A stretch of 57,241 nt of DNA from an uncultured Bacteroidales bacterium (GTDB lineage Bacteria; Bacteroidota; Bacteroidia; Bacteroidales; UBA932): the NCBI GenBank assembly GCA_934725575.1, contig CAKVCK010000023.1, positions 1 to 57,241 of the forward strand, read 5' to 3'. Position 1 is the stretch's first letter; every line of letters begins with the position of its first letter. The notes under the pieces are model-generated. The model had not been told where the DNA came from and made no database searches. It worked only from the letters and a program-made list of their open reading frames with translations. Positions 8,833 through 16,440 of this stretch are shown here, one piece after another. The position numbers and the translations under genes are program-made.

Positions 8833-8893
8833 ATAATTCCGAAATAGAATGCCCCTGCTTTGAGTCTTCAACGAACTCGGCGACCGATAAGAC

Positions 8894-10162
8894 TCACAGC
8901 AGGACAACGAAAGAGGTGCCGAGCGTGAGCATATTCATATATTCATTAGAAGATTTGCTGTGGGACGGGAGAAGGTTGTAGTCAAGAAAAAGTTTCATTC
9001 CGTAGGATGAGTTGGCCTTGAAGGACAGGGATATGCCGGTGCCGAAAGTGAGGCCCCCGGCAGCGGGTACTGTCCTTCCGGCAAGGCTGAGTTTCGGGTA
9101 ACGGACGTAGCCGCCGAGCAGTTTGGCCCCCGCGGACCACCAGGATGACAAAGGGAGGGATAGGTAGCCGCCTCCGCAGAAAGACACTGCGTCAAAGGAG
9201 TTTTTCGCCTCATCGTCCCCGGTGATCACCAACGTGTTGGAAGCAGTGAAGCGTCCGCCGACGCCGACATTCCGACAAGGAAACCAAGCCCATTCAAGAC
9301 CTGCGGTGCTTCCAGTGGAGGTCCGAAATTCGTTGGCCTCGTCGATGTCGTAGTCACTCAGCGGCAGGTTCACCCCAAGATAAAGGCTTAGAAATGATGC
9401 GCTTGCCTCTCCTTCTTCCTGAATGTCGAGATAACTTGCCGATAACCCTTTACCTTTGAATATCAAGTCGGTGATCCAGTATCCGGCCTCCGTGGCGAGG
9501 ATTCCGACTCCGGCTCCAGTCAGCACATCGCTGAGCCAATGCTTGTTGTTCGCGACACGCATCAGCCCGGTCGCGGCGGCCACGGAATATGCTCCGATAC
9601 CTACCCAAGGACTCAAATCGCCATATTCCTTGGTCAGCATAGTGGCAGCCATAAAAGCGGTGGCCGTGTGCCCCGAAGGGAAGGATTTGTTGTTGGAGCC
9701 ATCCGGTCTGGTGACGTTGGTGGTGTTTTTCAGCGTGCCGACAATGCCCGCCGTCAGAGCGGCTGAGAAAGCGTCCGACACCGCCATCCTACCCCACGAG
9801 CTTCGGCCTTCCACCCCAAGCGCCTTCAGCCCGACCATCACCGCAAGCGGGGAATATTGCAGATAGTCATCGGCGCTCTTCTTGAAGTCAGGAATATAAT
9901 CGTTCCGCAGTCCCCGGAACCGCCCGTCCAACTTCTTGGCCACCAAACCCTCTGCGATCAGCGGAGCGCTCACGACCACCACCCGACCCAGCCGCGTCTT
10001 AGGGAACCCGGCACTTTTGAAGTTGTTTTGAGGCATCTGTGAATATGATTGTGCGGCCGCCGGTGACAGGTCAAACACGGCAGAACTGTCGGACCTGCTC
10101 TGCGAGCCAGCCGGCAGGGCCAAAATCAAGGCGAGAAGTACGGATATGATTCTTCCAAGCAT
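8894..10162 (-). CDS. PAP2-superfamily phosphatase with C-terminal beta-rich domain, copy 1
   Basis: The 422-residue protein begins with a signal peptide (LGRIISVLLALILALPAGS). Residues about 85-235 hold the PAP2 phosphatase motifs: NVTRPDG, FPSGH (H165) and NNKHWLSDV (H208, D212). Homologues remove phosphate from lipids such as undecaprenyl diphosphate or lipid A in the envelope. Residues about 250-422 alternate in a way typical of an outer-membrane or periplasmic beta-sheet domain and end in aromatic-hydrophobic TSFVVLL. A second copy at 16441-17766 is nearly identical over its length. The -7 box in front of this copy is damaged (AATCTTTG, against TATCTTTG in copy 2), so expression may be reduced. 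Confidence 0.8.
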   Translation of the reverse strand: MLGRIISVLLALILALPAGSQSRSDSSAVFDLSPAAAQSYSQMPQNNFKSAGFPKTRLGRVVVVSAPLIAEGLVAKKLDGRFRGLRNDYIPDFKKSADDYLQYSPLAVMVGLKALGVEGRSSWGRMAVSDAFSAALTAGIVGTLKNTTNVTRPDGSNNKSFPSGHTATAFMAATMLTKEYGDLSPWVGIGAYSVAAATGLMRVANNKHWLSDVLTGAGVGILATEAGYWITDLIFKGKGLSASYLDIQEEGEASASFLSLYLGVNLPLSDYDIDEANEFRTSTGSTAGLEWAWFPCRNVGVGGRFTASNTLVITGDDEAKNSFDAVSFCGGGYLSLPLSSWWSAGAKLLGGYVRYPKLSLAGRTVPAAGGLTFGTGISLSFKANSSYGMKLFLDYNLLPSHSKSSNEYMNMLTLGTSFVVLL

Positions 10163-10477
10163 TCTTTGTCGTCAGGTTGGTGATTTTCTGGTGACAAAGA
10201 TTTGAAGAAAATCTGTTTTTACGGAATATTACAGGATTTTAGTTGACCATTCAAGAAAATTCTGATTGTATTCAGTTTAAGCAACTACTGTGGTACTGTT
10301 TGTCCGGTGGATTGCGCTCTGGACGGACAAAACGCGTGATTCCTACATTTTGTCCATCCAACAAGGCTTTCACCGGACAAACTCTTGCTTCCGTCAGCTC
10401 CTATGTGATTTCCTATGTGATTTCCAAAATTATTTCTAATTTTACGTTTACTACATTTACAATAAATTGAAAATGTC
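10163..10477. other. Intergenic region with four alternating TTTGTCC sites
   Basis: This 315-base gap between the divergent PAP2 gene and a secreted-protein gene contains a nested inverted-repeat array (10299-10381, listed separately). The segment next to the PAP2 gene resembles the one in front of copy 2 but lacks about 10 bases. For the rightward gene two near-matches to the -7 box (TACGTTTA, TACATTTA) lie at about 10443-10460. No gene is visible. Confidence 0.55.
10299..10381. promoter_or_regulatory. Nested inverted repeats with four TTTGTCC sites, possible operator array
   Basis: TTTGTCCGGTG (10299-10309) is the exact reverse complement of CACCGGACAAA (10371-10381). Inside lie GGACGGACAAAA (10321-10332) and TTTTGTCCATCC (10348-10359), which pair with one mismatch. 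The four copies of TTTGTCC alternate in orientation. They could form a cruciform or RNA hairpin, or four half-sites for a dimeric repressor about 100 bases upstream of the next gene. Confidence 0.5.
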
Positions 10478-11239
10478 ATGAAAAAAACATTGATTTATTT
10501 ACTTGTTTTACTTTTTTCTGTTAGTGCTTATGCGGCAGATATAGTGAGGATTTCCGGGAAAGTCACTGATTATAACGGCAATCCGATTGACTCATGCACA
10601 GTTCTCATATATAATCCGGATTTCTCAGAAGCCTATGAAACCGCAAGTGACTCACAAGGCTATTACTGTCTTGACAGTATTCCAAAAGGAAGATATGCGG
10701 CTATAGCTGCTATGCGTATTAATGAATATCCTCGTCTTCAGCAAGTTTCTCATGATGACATGAAGCTCGAATTCTGGGCTTGGAATGTTATCGCTGACCG
10801 TGATATCACTTTGAATATCCGATATGATAAGTTGGAGTTATATGGAACAACGGCGTTTTTAGAATATGGCGGCAGACAGGAATTGCTCATTTATACACGT
10901 CCAATGAGTGTTACGAAGGTTCTCGCTTATCAAAACTTTGTGGATAAAGGTGATGCTGAAAAGAACTCTATTGTCACTGTAGAACCTCAATTCATGACTT
11001 TTGAGGTATATGTTGATGGCAAACCTCTGGAGATATACTCTACTCAACCGTTGACGATGAAGAATAAAGACAACAGCGTGGGAGATGACATATGCTATAT
11101 GTTGCAAGTGGAAATGCCACAAGACATATATTCGCACTCTACTCCTTATGAAATCAGAGTTGTGGGACACAATTCACAATACAATGAGCATGGCGAGAGT
11201 GTCTATTATCTCGAACCTCCAAAATACGATTGGAAGTAG
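10478..11239 (+). CDS. Secreted protein with carboxypeptidase-like regulatory domain
   Basis: The 253-residue protein starts with a clear signal peptide (KKTLIYLLVLLFSVSAYA). Residues about 22-90 read as a carboxypeptidase-regulatory-like beta-sandwich: VRISGKVTDYNGNPIDSCTV, then DSQGYYCLDSIPKGRYA. This domain often begins TonB receptors and surface proteins in the phylum. The rest, about residues 95-253, is not recognised. The gene is clearly A+T-richer than the metabolic genes around it, which suggests recent transfer or weak selection. No operon partner lies nearby, and the next gene is convergent. Confidence 0.65.
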   Translation: MKKTLIYLLVLLFSVSAYAADIVRISGKVTDYNGNPIDSCTVLIYNPDFSEAYETASDSQGYYCLDSIPKGRYAAIAAMRINEYPRLQQVSHDDMKLEFWAWNVIADRDITLNIRYDKLELYGTTAFLEYGGRQELLIYTRPMSVTKVLAYQNFVDKGDAEKNSIVTVEPQFMTFEVYVDGKPLEIYSTQPLTMKNKDNSVGDDICYMLQVEMPQDIYSHSTPYEIRVVGHNSQYNEHGESVYYLEPPKYDWK

Positions 11240-11281
11240 TCTCGACGCAGAAGTGAGTCAGCTGTGCCGAAAGTGGACAGA

Positions 11282-11560
11282 TTAGACTGACAGGACAATC
11301 GCCGGATCAATGCCCAGCTTCTGAACCATCGTCCTGGCTTGGTTGCAGGTCGGAGTTTTCTTGCCGGTCATTATCTCTGACAGGCGAGGGGTTGATATTC
11401 CCAAAATGGACGACAGGTCTTTTTGACTCAGATGCTCTCTGGACATTCTGTCCTGAAGGGTTGCGGCCAAAGTAGGAGTCGCTATCGGGAAATGCTCCCG
11501 CTCATATTCTTCAACAAGGGCGGAAAGGGCATCAAGTTCCAACAGTTTCGGATCATCCGG
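11282..11560 (-). pseudogene. 5'-truncated copy of the HigA-type antitoxin gene
   Basis: The frame matches the C-terminal two thirds of HigA at 15025-15390 almost residue for residue from DDPKLLELDAL to the shared end DPAIVLSV, including the HTH (LSQKDLSSILGISTPRLSEI). Upstream of DDP the match stops: the N-terminal 30 or so residues and any higB are missing, and an in-frame stop lies just beyond. No good start codon or promoter is visible. It could survive as an expressed fragment, since the whole HTH is present, but a broken duplicate is the simpler reading. Confidence 0.75.
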
Positions 11561-11596
11561 AAGGATTGAGCATATTCAAAAGATATACTGTTTTAT

Positions 11597-11649
11597 GCGA
11601 TAAGTAGTCTAAATCATCAATATTTTACGAGATTTAGACAACTTATCGC
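11597..11649. repeat. Stem-loop repeat next to hipA (copy 1)
   Basis: GCGATAAGTAGTCTAAATC (11597-11615) pairs with 11631-11649 with one mismatch over 19 bases, leaving a 15-base loop. The same structure stands at 40950-41002, again just beyond a hipA 3' end, and both are followed by a related TTTCGTCT-AATCGC tract. A TATATTTG -7-like box (11681-11688) and a small hairpin (ACTCCT/AGGAGT, 11693-11710) follow here. Function unknown. Confidence 0.7.
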
Positions 11650-11775
11650 GGTTATTGTTAGAAAATTTCGTCTTAATCGCTATATTTGCACCACTCCTAA
11701 AGCAAGGAGTATCATCATCCAAAACGAGGTGACTCTGGATGATTTGTTTGGATGAAAAAAGAACGCCATTCCTTC

Positions 11776-13026
11776 TTATCCAATTATAATCCTGCCGGCA
11801 AAGATGTCGATGTCCCTTTCCGGCAAGCCTAAACGTCTTGCGACAGTTTTCCAATCCTTCAATGAATTCTTGACCTCCGCAATAATCCTTGAGGCCTCGT
11901 CTTTAGGAATATAGTAATCCTCAGCGGCTTCCAGAAGCAGATCCGGATCAGATTCGTTGGAGTCTCTGGAAACCAGCAAGGCCTGATGACGATCAAGGGT
12001 CGGATTCAAGTCGTAGGCCGGAGATAAGGTCCAACCCTTCGGAGTCAACAAGAAACCGTGATTGCGGAAATGATCATCTGAATTGCCGATACAAAGGTTA
12101 AAGGCCACACGCCGGAACAATTCCCTTAAGTTCTTTTCCACATCCACGCATCCCCGGATTATGAAATCGACAATATCAAGATAACCTTTTCCGGTTTGAG
12201 CGTTCGCACCATCTGTAAGCCCGAGCATAGTCATCGCAGAAGCGAAATGAATCCGTTTACCGGTCTCGGTACGATCAAATCTCTTGGACAAGAGCGTGCT
12301 GAATGGCGAGCCTACTTTCACCACTCTGGTCTGCGCAGCACAAATACCTGCCTTTACTGCCATCAAATGAGCGAAATGTTCCCATAATCCGACATCATAA
12401 TCGTCATTTCTGGAGGGAAATTTCGCGACATTCATTCTGCCATATTCATCAATAATGTTTGATTTAGGACGTGCGCCTCCCAACGAAGAGCCGAGGTTAT
12501 AAAGCTGATCCAACCATTTTTTCTCGGGGAGCAATCCTTTTGACTCAGCCTCTTCCACGGCCTGGCTTGCAGACACAAGTTCACACAGATTGACAATGGG
12601 AGGAACGGTAAATTTATCCGTAGTGTTTATGAATGACCCTCCAAGGCTTTCCGAGAACCTGAATCCTCCCATACGAGACTGATCCTCAAGCCCGACCAGC
12701 ATATCAAATGATGACAACGCGCAAACCTGCCTACCTTCCTCCTTAGCAAGAAGTTGTTCACGTCTTTTCAGCAATGTACGCCCCCACCGATCCGGCAACG
12801 CATCTGAAAAACAACCGAATATCTCCTTGCCTGGCTGTGTGTATTGCACACCTGGGTAATTACGGATGTCCTCACCAAGGATTATCCCGGCATATTCTTT
12901 CAACCATTCTCTGGAATATTCAAAAGAATAGCTTTGTGAGCCACGAACGTTCTCGCATCCGAGTTCACCAATCAGTCTCGGCTTGTCCAGCCAATCGAAA
13001 TCAGCGTACACATAGAGTCTTTTCAT
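11776..13026 (-). CDS. hipA: HipA-family serine/threonine kinase toxin
   Basis: This 416-residue protein is a HipA-type kinase, the toxin of a type II module that in homologues phosphorylates aminoacyl-tRNA synthetases. Visible motifs are the glycine-rich SSLGGARPK (180-188), LSKRFDR, the catalytic-loop GNSDDHFRN (D317, N322) and the metal-binding SPAYDLNP (D339). The N-terminal subdomain with FSDALPDRWGR is also typical. The ATG at 13026 was chosen because it is 7 bases after the hipB stop; a longer frame to 13056 would overlap hipB. All key residues are present, so the kinase should be active. A decayed copy of its 3' end lies at 41085-41377. Confidence 0.88.
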   Translation of the reverse strand: MKRLYVYADFDWLDKPRLIGELGCENVRGSQSYSFEYSREWLKEYAGIILGEDIRNYPGVQYTQPGKEIFGCFSDALPDRWGRTLLKRREQLLAKEEGRQVCALSSFDMLVGLEDQSRMGGFRFSESLGGSFINTTDKFTVPPIVNLCELVSASQAVEEAESKGLLPEKKWLDQLYNLGSSLGGARPKSNIIDEYGRMNVAKFPSRNDDYDVGLWEHFAHLMAVKAGICAAQTRVVKVGSPFSTLLSKRFDRTETGKRIHFASAMTMLGLTDGANAQTGKGYLDIVDFIIRGCVDVEKNLRELFRRVAFNLCIGNSDDHFRNHGFLLTPKGWTLSPAYDLNPTLDRHQALLVSRDSNESDPDLLLEAAEDYYIPKDEASRIIAEVKNSLKDWKTVARRLGLPERDIDIFAGRIIIG

Positions 13027-13033
13027 AAGGTAA

Positions 13034-13351
13034 TCACTTCTTTGAGGCCCGCTCACGTCCTATCATATTTATGTCCTGTAGTTCTTTGCCGAGTTTGTCA
13101 TCCTTGGCGATAGACAAGACATCATCTTCCAATTGAAGAGCATAAAGAATGCGGAGATATATTCCTATGGCGACGGTCGGTGTTCCTTTCTCCACCCTTG
13201 CCTCAGTCAACTCCGAGCACATTGCGCGTTCAGCGACCTGAGCCCGGCTAAGATTACGCCTAAGCCTGGCAAGCCTTATCTGCTCACCAACCACTTTCAT
13301 ATTCTCCTCCAGTTTTCGTGGGAGCTTTGTCGCCATAGTGTGTTTTCCCAT
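13034..13351 (-). CDS. hipB: HipB-like XRE-family antitoxin
   Basis: The 105-residue protein has an XRE helix-turn-helix: VVGEQIRLARLRRNLSRAQVAERA followed by SELTEARVEKG (about residues 20-60, quoted in parts). It precedes hipA by 7 bases, the usual antitoxin-first order. It should neutralise HipA and repress the operon through the palindromic sites directly upstream. The ATG at 13351 lies about 15 bases after the predicted transcription start. Confidence 0.85.
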   Translation of the reverse strand: MGKHTMATKLPRKLEENMKVVGEQIRLARLRRNLSRAQVAERAMCSELTEARVEKGTPTVAIGIYLRILYALQLEDDVLSIAKDDKLGKELQDINMIGRERASKK

Positions 13352-13355
13352 ATCA

Positions 13356-13407
13356 ATATATCATATAATACACAAAAATAGGTATTTTTATTTATTTTAT
13401 GATATAT
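13356..13407 (-). promoter_or_regulatory. hipBA promoter flanked by inverted operator half-sites
   Basis: ATATATCATA (13356-13365) is the exact reverse complement of TATGATATAT (13398-13407). Between them the reverse strand has TATTTTTG (13380-13373), a full match to the -7 consensus. Paired sites around the core promoter fit autorepression by HipB dimers. Confidence 0.65.
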
Positions 13408-13455
13408 TAGTATGAAATAAAACATAATGAATATAACCACGATGCCGCCCGTGGC

Positions 13456-14337
13456 CTATCTGCCGAGGCTTTTGCGGTAGTCGCGGGGCGTGATGCCGGT
13501 GACTCTCTTGAAAAATTTGCCGAAGAGGGACTGGGAGGCAAAGTTCAGGCGAACGCTGATGTCGTCTATTGACATCCTGGTGGAAAAGAGCATCGCTTTG
13601 GCGGCGATGACGCAATATTCCTCGATCCAGTCCAAAGGGGTTCTGCCAGAGGCTTCCTTTACCGCCATTGAAAGGTATTTGGGCGTTATGCACATCCTGT
13701 CGGCATACCAGAGAACCTCGCGGTGGTTCTTATATTCATCCTCTACAAGAGTCAGGAAGTTTTTGGTGATCTCCTCGTTTCTGGTGCTGGACTCGGGCAT
13801 CGTCTCCTTATGCCTTCCGAGCATATAACCATAGAAAAGAGCCAAGGTCAGGTGCTGGACCGTTTCCATCTTGAATGCGCAACTGTCAGATGCCAACAGA
13901 TTCTCCAAAGCAGTCTTGTACCACGTGAACGGATTCAGGTCCTGCAGTTCTATCACAGGATTTTTCATCACGCTTGTCCGCAGGGACGTTGACAGCGAAG
14001 CATTATTGAACATCGGAGAAAGGAATCTGCCGGACATTATCAGTGCGAAGCCTTCCATATCCAAAGAACTGCCTATGGCGTTGACTATGGAGTCCGACAT
14101 AACTATCACAACCGCCGGAGCCTCGATGCGATATTTCCGCATATTGATGGACACTTCACTCCATCCTTTCGTCACGACAATGGAGAAAGTGACATCGCAA
14201 AGGAAAGGCTTACCGCCGAACCCATCATCAGTATGGTTGATGTCAACCACAAGAAAATCGTCACCCAGACGTTTGTTCTCCGGGGTTATGAGAGGCAGGT
14301 TGTCCCTCCAGAGCAGATATGGGATGTTATGGCTCAT
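13456..14337 (-). CDS. AraC-family transcriptional regulator
   Basis: The 293-residue protein has an unassigned N-terminal sensor region (about 1-180) and a C-terminal double helix-turn-helix: VLWYADRMCITPKYLSMAVK and then MSIDDISVRLNFASQSLFGK with FFKRVTGITPRDYRK. The ATG at 14337 was chosen because the -7 box TAATTTTG at 14362-14355 would lie within the longer frame. It is divergent from a small secreted-protein gene, which is a plausible target. The inducer is unknown. Confidence 0.85.
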   Translation of the reverse strand: MSHNIPYLLWRDNLPLITPENKRLGDDFLVVDINHTDDGFGGKPFLCDVTFSIVVTKGWSEVSINMRKYRIEAPAVVIVMSDSIVNAIGSSLDMEGFALIMSGRFLSPMFNNASLSTSLRTSVMKNPVIELQDLNPFTWYKTALENLLASDSCAFKMETVQHLTLALFYGYMLGRHKETMPESSTRNEEITKNFLTLVEDEYKNHREVLWYADRMCITPKYLSMAVKEASGRTPLDWIEEYCVIAAKAMLFSTRMSIDDISVRLNFASQSLFGKFFKRVTGITPRDYRKSLGR

Positions 14338-14354
14338 AGTCACTTTTGTTTGCG

Positions 14355-14362
14355 CAAAATTA
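14355..14362 (-). promoter_or_regulatory. -7 box of the AraC regulator gene
   Basis: On the reverse strand TAATTTTG matches TAnnTTTG and leads to a start about 12 bases before the ATG at 14337. No -33 TTTG at standard spacing was found. Confidence 0.55.
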
Positions 14363-14459
14363 ATCAAAATTCGCCCAAAAGAGAAATCACATCATCAATT
14401 TTGGAATTTTCAGCGAATATCTTGGAATATTAGCCCAAAAACACAAGCCTCTTAATCTC

Positions 14460-14467
14460 TACCTTTG
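14460..14467 (+). promoter_or_regulatory. -7 box of the small repeat-protein gene
   Basis: TACCTTTG matches the -7 consensus, so the transcript would begin close to 14473, with a leader of about 10 bases before the ATG at 14482. No TTTG lies at the usual -33 distance, so help from the divergent AraC protein is possible. Confidence 0.6.
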
Positions 14468-14481
14468 CACATCAAAACTCA

Positions 14482-14853
14482 ATGAATATGTTTACAAAGA
14501 AACTCGTATTTCCTCTTATGCTTGCCGGCTCACTGTCGGCGCAGGCGCAGACTCCGCTCAAGGTGGAGACCGACACTGTGATTGTCGTAAGGACGGTCAC
14601 CATCTCTGACAACAAGAAAGACACGACATTCACTATGACAAAGGACACAAAGGCCGTTGTTGACGGCTACAAGAAAATCGAGAACGGTGTGGTGAAAGGC
14701 TACACAAAGATTCAGGACGGAACAGTCAAAGGTTACACAAAATTCCAAAACGGAATTGTCAAAGGCTGGACCAAGATCGAGAACAAGTTCGTTGACATCC
14801 TCTTCAGGAAAGACAGCGAGACCACCGAGGAGGCCAAGGCCCGGCTGTCTTGA
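14482..14853 (+). CDS. Small secreted protein with about four 11-residue repeats
   Basis: The 123-residue product has a signal peptide (FPLMLAGSLSAQA, cleavage near residue 24). Residues about 57-106 are tandem 11-mers of the form VKGYTKIQDGT: VVDGYKKIENG, VKGYTKIQDGT, VKGYTKFQNGI and VKGWTKIENKF. The regular spacing of hydrophobic and charged residues suggests an extended or amphipathic helical solenoid. I do not recognise a named family; similar repeats occur in small exported Bacteroidota proteins. An AraC regulator is divergently transcribed from the same short intergenic region. Confidence 0.65.
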   Translation: MNMFTKKLVFPLMLAGSLSAQAQTPLKVETDTVIVVRTVTISDNKKDTTFTMTKDTKAVVDGYKKIENGVVKGYTKIQDGTVKGYTKFQNGIVKGWTKIENKFVDILFRKDSETTEEAKARLS

Positions 14854-14919
14854 CAGTTCTGAACTTTCAGACCATAGCCGCACATCATGCCCTGTACGCC
14901 CTGTGGCGCAAGGTAACGA

Positions 14920-14951
14920 GGCCGACCCCACCTATATGAGTAGGGCCGGCC
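14920..14951. terminator. GC-rich hairpin between convergent genes
   Basis: GGCCGACCC (14920-14928) pairs with GGGCCGGCC (14943-14951) with one mismatch around a 14-base loop. It lies between the repeat-protein gene (+) and higA (-), where a bidirectional terminator would be expected, but no T-tract follows. Confidence 0.4.
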
Positions 14952-15024
14952 ATACAAATATGATTCAAGACTACTGCACGGCCTGTCCCACGGCCATGGT
15001 TTGTAAAACACTCCCCAAAACGTC

Positions 15025-15390
15025 TTAGACTGACAGAACAATCGCCGGGTCGATGTCCAGTTTCAGAACCATCGTTCTGGCTTGATTGTAGGTCGGAGTT
15101 TTCTTACCGGTCATTATCTCGGACAGGCGGGGAGTAGATATTCCCAAAATGGATGAAAGATCTTTTTGGCTCAGGTGTTCTCTGGACATTCTGTCTTGAA
15201 GAGTAGCGGCCAAAGTCGGAGTCGTTATCGGGAAATGCTCCTGCTCATATTCCTCAACAAGAGCGGAAAGGGCATCGAGTTCCAACAGTTTCGGATCATC
15301 CGCAGGGGTGTTTTCATCAGTTGAGAAAAATAACTCGTCTATCCTTCCCATTATCGCTTTGTACTGTGTTTCACTTTTTATCTGTGCCAT
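15025..15390 (-). CDS. higA: HigA-type XRE antitoxin
   Basis: The 121-residue protein has an N-terminal helical part (IKSETQYKAIMGRIDELF) and an XRE domain near residues 70-115 (LSQKDLSSILGISTPRLSEI). It follows higB by 11 bases. The ATG at 15390 is preferred over the GTG at 15399 because AGGTG sits at ribosome-binding distance before it. It should neutralise HigB and repress the pair. A truncated near-copy is at 11282-11560. Confidence 0.85.
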   Translation of the reverse strand: MAQIKSETQYKAIMGRIDELFFSTDENTPADDPKLLELDALSALVEEYEQEHFPITTPTLAATLQDRMSREHLSQKDLSSILGISTPRLSEIMTGKKTPTYNQARTMVLKLDIDPAIVLSV

Positions 15391-15401
15391 AATCTTCACC
15401 T

Positions 15402-15695
15402 TTAAATATTAGAGACATCAATACGGTCATATTCCTGATGAGTTCCTACAAATCTGATATAGACCAGTTCTGGAGTGAATTTCACCGCCACTATTAACCT
15501 GTAATTATTGCCTTTTATGTTAAATACATAACGTTGGTTCCCCACATAATCCACCGAATTGAAATCCTTCCGCATATCATTGAATGACTTCCAATGAGCG
15601 TGCGAGACTTTCACATACCACTCACTCAAAGGCTGTTGCGTGTCAGAATGAGTCATCCAATATTCACGTAATGTATTTATTGCTATTATACGCAT
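15402..15695 (-). CDS. higB: HigB-type mRNA interferase toxin
   Basis: The 97-residue protein matches the HigB toxin family: an N-terminal RIIAINTLREYWMTHSDTQ, ALxxW-like LSEWYVKVSHAHWKSFNDM, then YVFNIKGNNYRLIVAV and the end YIRFVGTHQEYDRID. Such toxins cut mRNA on the ribosome. The toxin-first order with higA downstream is typical. The -7 box ends only 5 bases before the ATG, so the message is probably leaderless. Confidence 0.87.
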   Translation of the reverse strand: MRIIAINTLREYWMTHSDTQQPLSEWYVKVSHAHWKSFNDMRKDFNSVDYVGNQRYVFNIKGNNYRLIVAVKFTPELVYIRFVGTHQEYDRIDVSNI

Positions 15696-15714
15696 AGTGC
15701 AAAAATAGCAATAA
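15677..15714 (-). promoter_or_regulatory. higBA promoter and operator palindrome overlapping the start codon
   Basis: TTATTGCTATT (15677-15687) is the exact reverse complement of AATAGCAATAA (15704-15714). The two arms flank the ATG of higB (15695) and the reverse-strand -7 box TATTTTTG (15707-15700). The left arm is part of the coding sequence of residues 3-6 of HigB. HigA binding here would block both promoter and initiation site. Confidence 0.65.
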
Positions 15715-15740
15715 TTTCAGAATTTGAAATATATTTTCAA

Positions 15741-16253
15741 TTATTTCTTGGCAAAAAGAGCCTTCTTAAGCCATTCACGCGCAGGGATGTCATAGATTTT
15801 AAGCAGACCCCAGGCGAGGATTACCGCGACGAAGAAGACCCCGACAGAAACGATGATATGCTGCCAGAGCGGAGCGGCGGGGTGTTCGGCCACCCAGTTC
15901 ACCTGCATGTATATCAGAGGGAAATGGGTGATGTAAAGAGGGTATGAGATCTCGCCCATCCACTTGCAGACAGCCGTGCTTTTGGCGTCAGTGGTTTTGG
16001 AACCAGCTCCGGCAAGGACCAGCAACGGGAAGAGGATCAATATGCTGACCGCCTGATACAGTCCGTCCCACAGACACTGGCGGCCTCCGATGCACGGAAC
16101 GGAAAAGATTACGACAATCGCCAGAGCGCACCACCAGAAACCGCCTTTGAGGTGAATCGGGGAGCCGCTCGGATTGCTTTCGCTCCTGCGTGACGGGAGT
16201 ATTCTTGAGATCAGAAGGCCGCACAGATGACGATGCCTTGGCGTAAACTGTAA
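15741..16253 (-). pseudogene. 5'-truncated acyltransferase-3 (OafA-like) gene
   Basis: The frame is open for about 170 residues and encodes the last membrane segments of an acyltransferase-3 protein: GGFWWCALAIVVIF, AVSILILFPLLVLAGA, WMGEISYPLYITHFPLIY and a final helix VGVFFVAVILAWGLL. The ISYPLYITHF block is the family's conserved C-terminal motif. A full protein has about 350 residues, so the first half is gone; an in-frame TAA precedes the fragment. The upstream sequence (16254-16440) is unrelated and non-coding. It probably cannot function. Confidence 0.75.
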
Positions 16254-16281
16254 TTAATTATAAATGAATATATTCATAAAA

Positions 16282-16307
16282 GCTGCCCTTCCAAAATGAC
16301 TGGCAGC
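16282..16307 (-). terminator. Terminator of PAP2 copy 2
   Basis: GCTGCC (16282-16287) and GGCAGC (16302-16307) form a perfect 6-base stem. Read on the reverse strand the stem is followed by TTTTAT, so it can stop transcription from the PAP2 gene about 130 bases upstream. The right flank GTTTTAT makes it possibly bidirectional. Confidence 0.55.
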
Positions 16308-16382
16308 GTTTTATATCTTTATGAATATCAGCGAGTGGTACTTCACCCTTTAGCACTCAACTGGTTGTGTGTTTAGCTCTGG

Positions 16383-16398
16383 CACTTCGACAGGCTCA
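16383..16398. repeat. Dispersed 16-base repeat, copy 1
   Basis: CACTTCGACAGGCTCA occurs here and, identically, at 50223-50238, both between genes. Motifs of the CTTCGACAGGCTCAG type are common intergenic repeats in several bacterial genomes. Confidence 0.55.
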
Positions 16399-16440
16399 GT
16401 GACCGACGTGGTGAGTTCAAGGTCCGATGCCCGGCGGGGA

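Noticed and set aside
8894..10162. Pure outer-membrane porin annotation for the PAP2 protein
   Set aside because: The three PAP2 motifs with catalytic histidines are clear; only the C-terminal part is barrel-like.
14338..14367. Longer N-terminus of the AraC regulator
   Set aside because: The extra codons overlap the -7 box at 14355-14362.
16041..16224. Separate basic protein frame upstream of the acyltransferase fragment
   Set aside because: The acyltransferase frame itself continues through this region with recognisable membrane helices; the other frame is a shadow.
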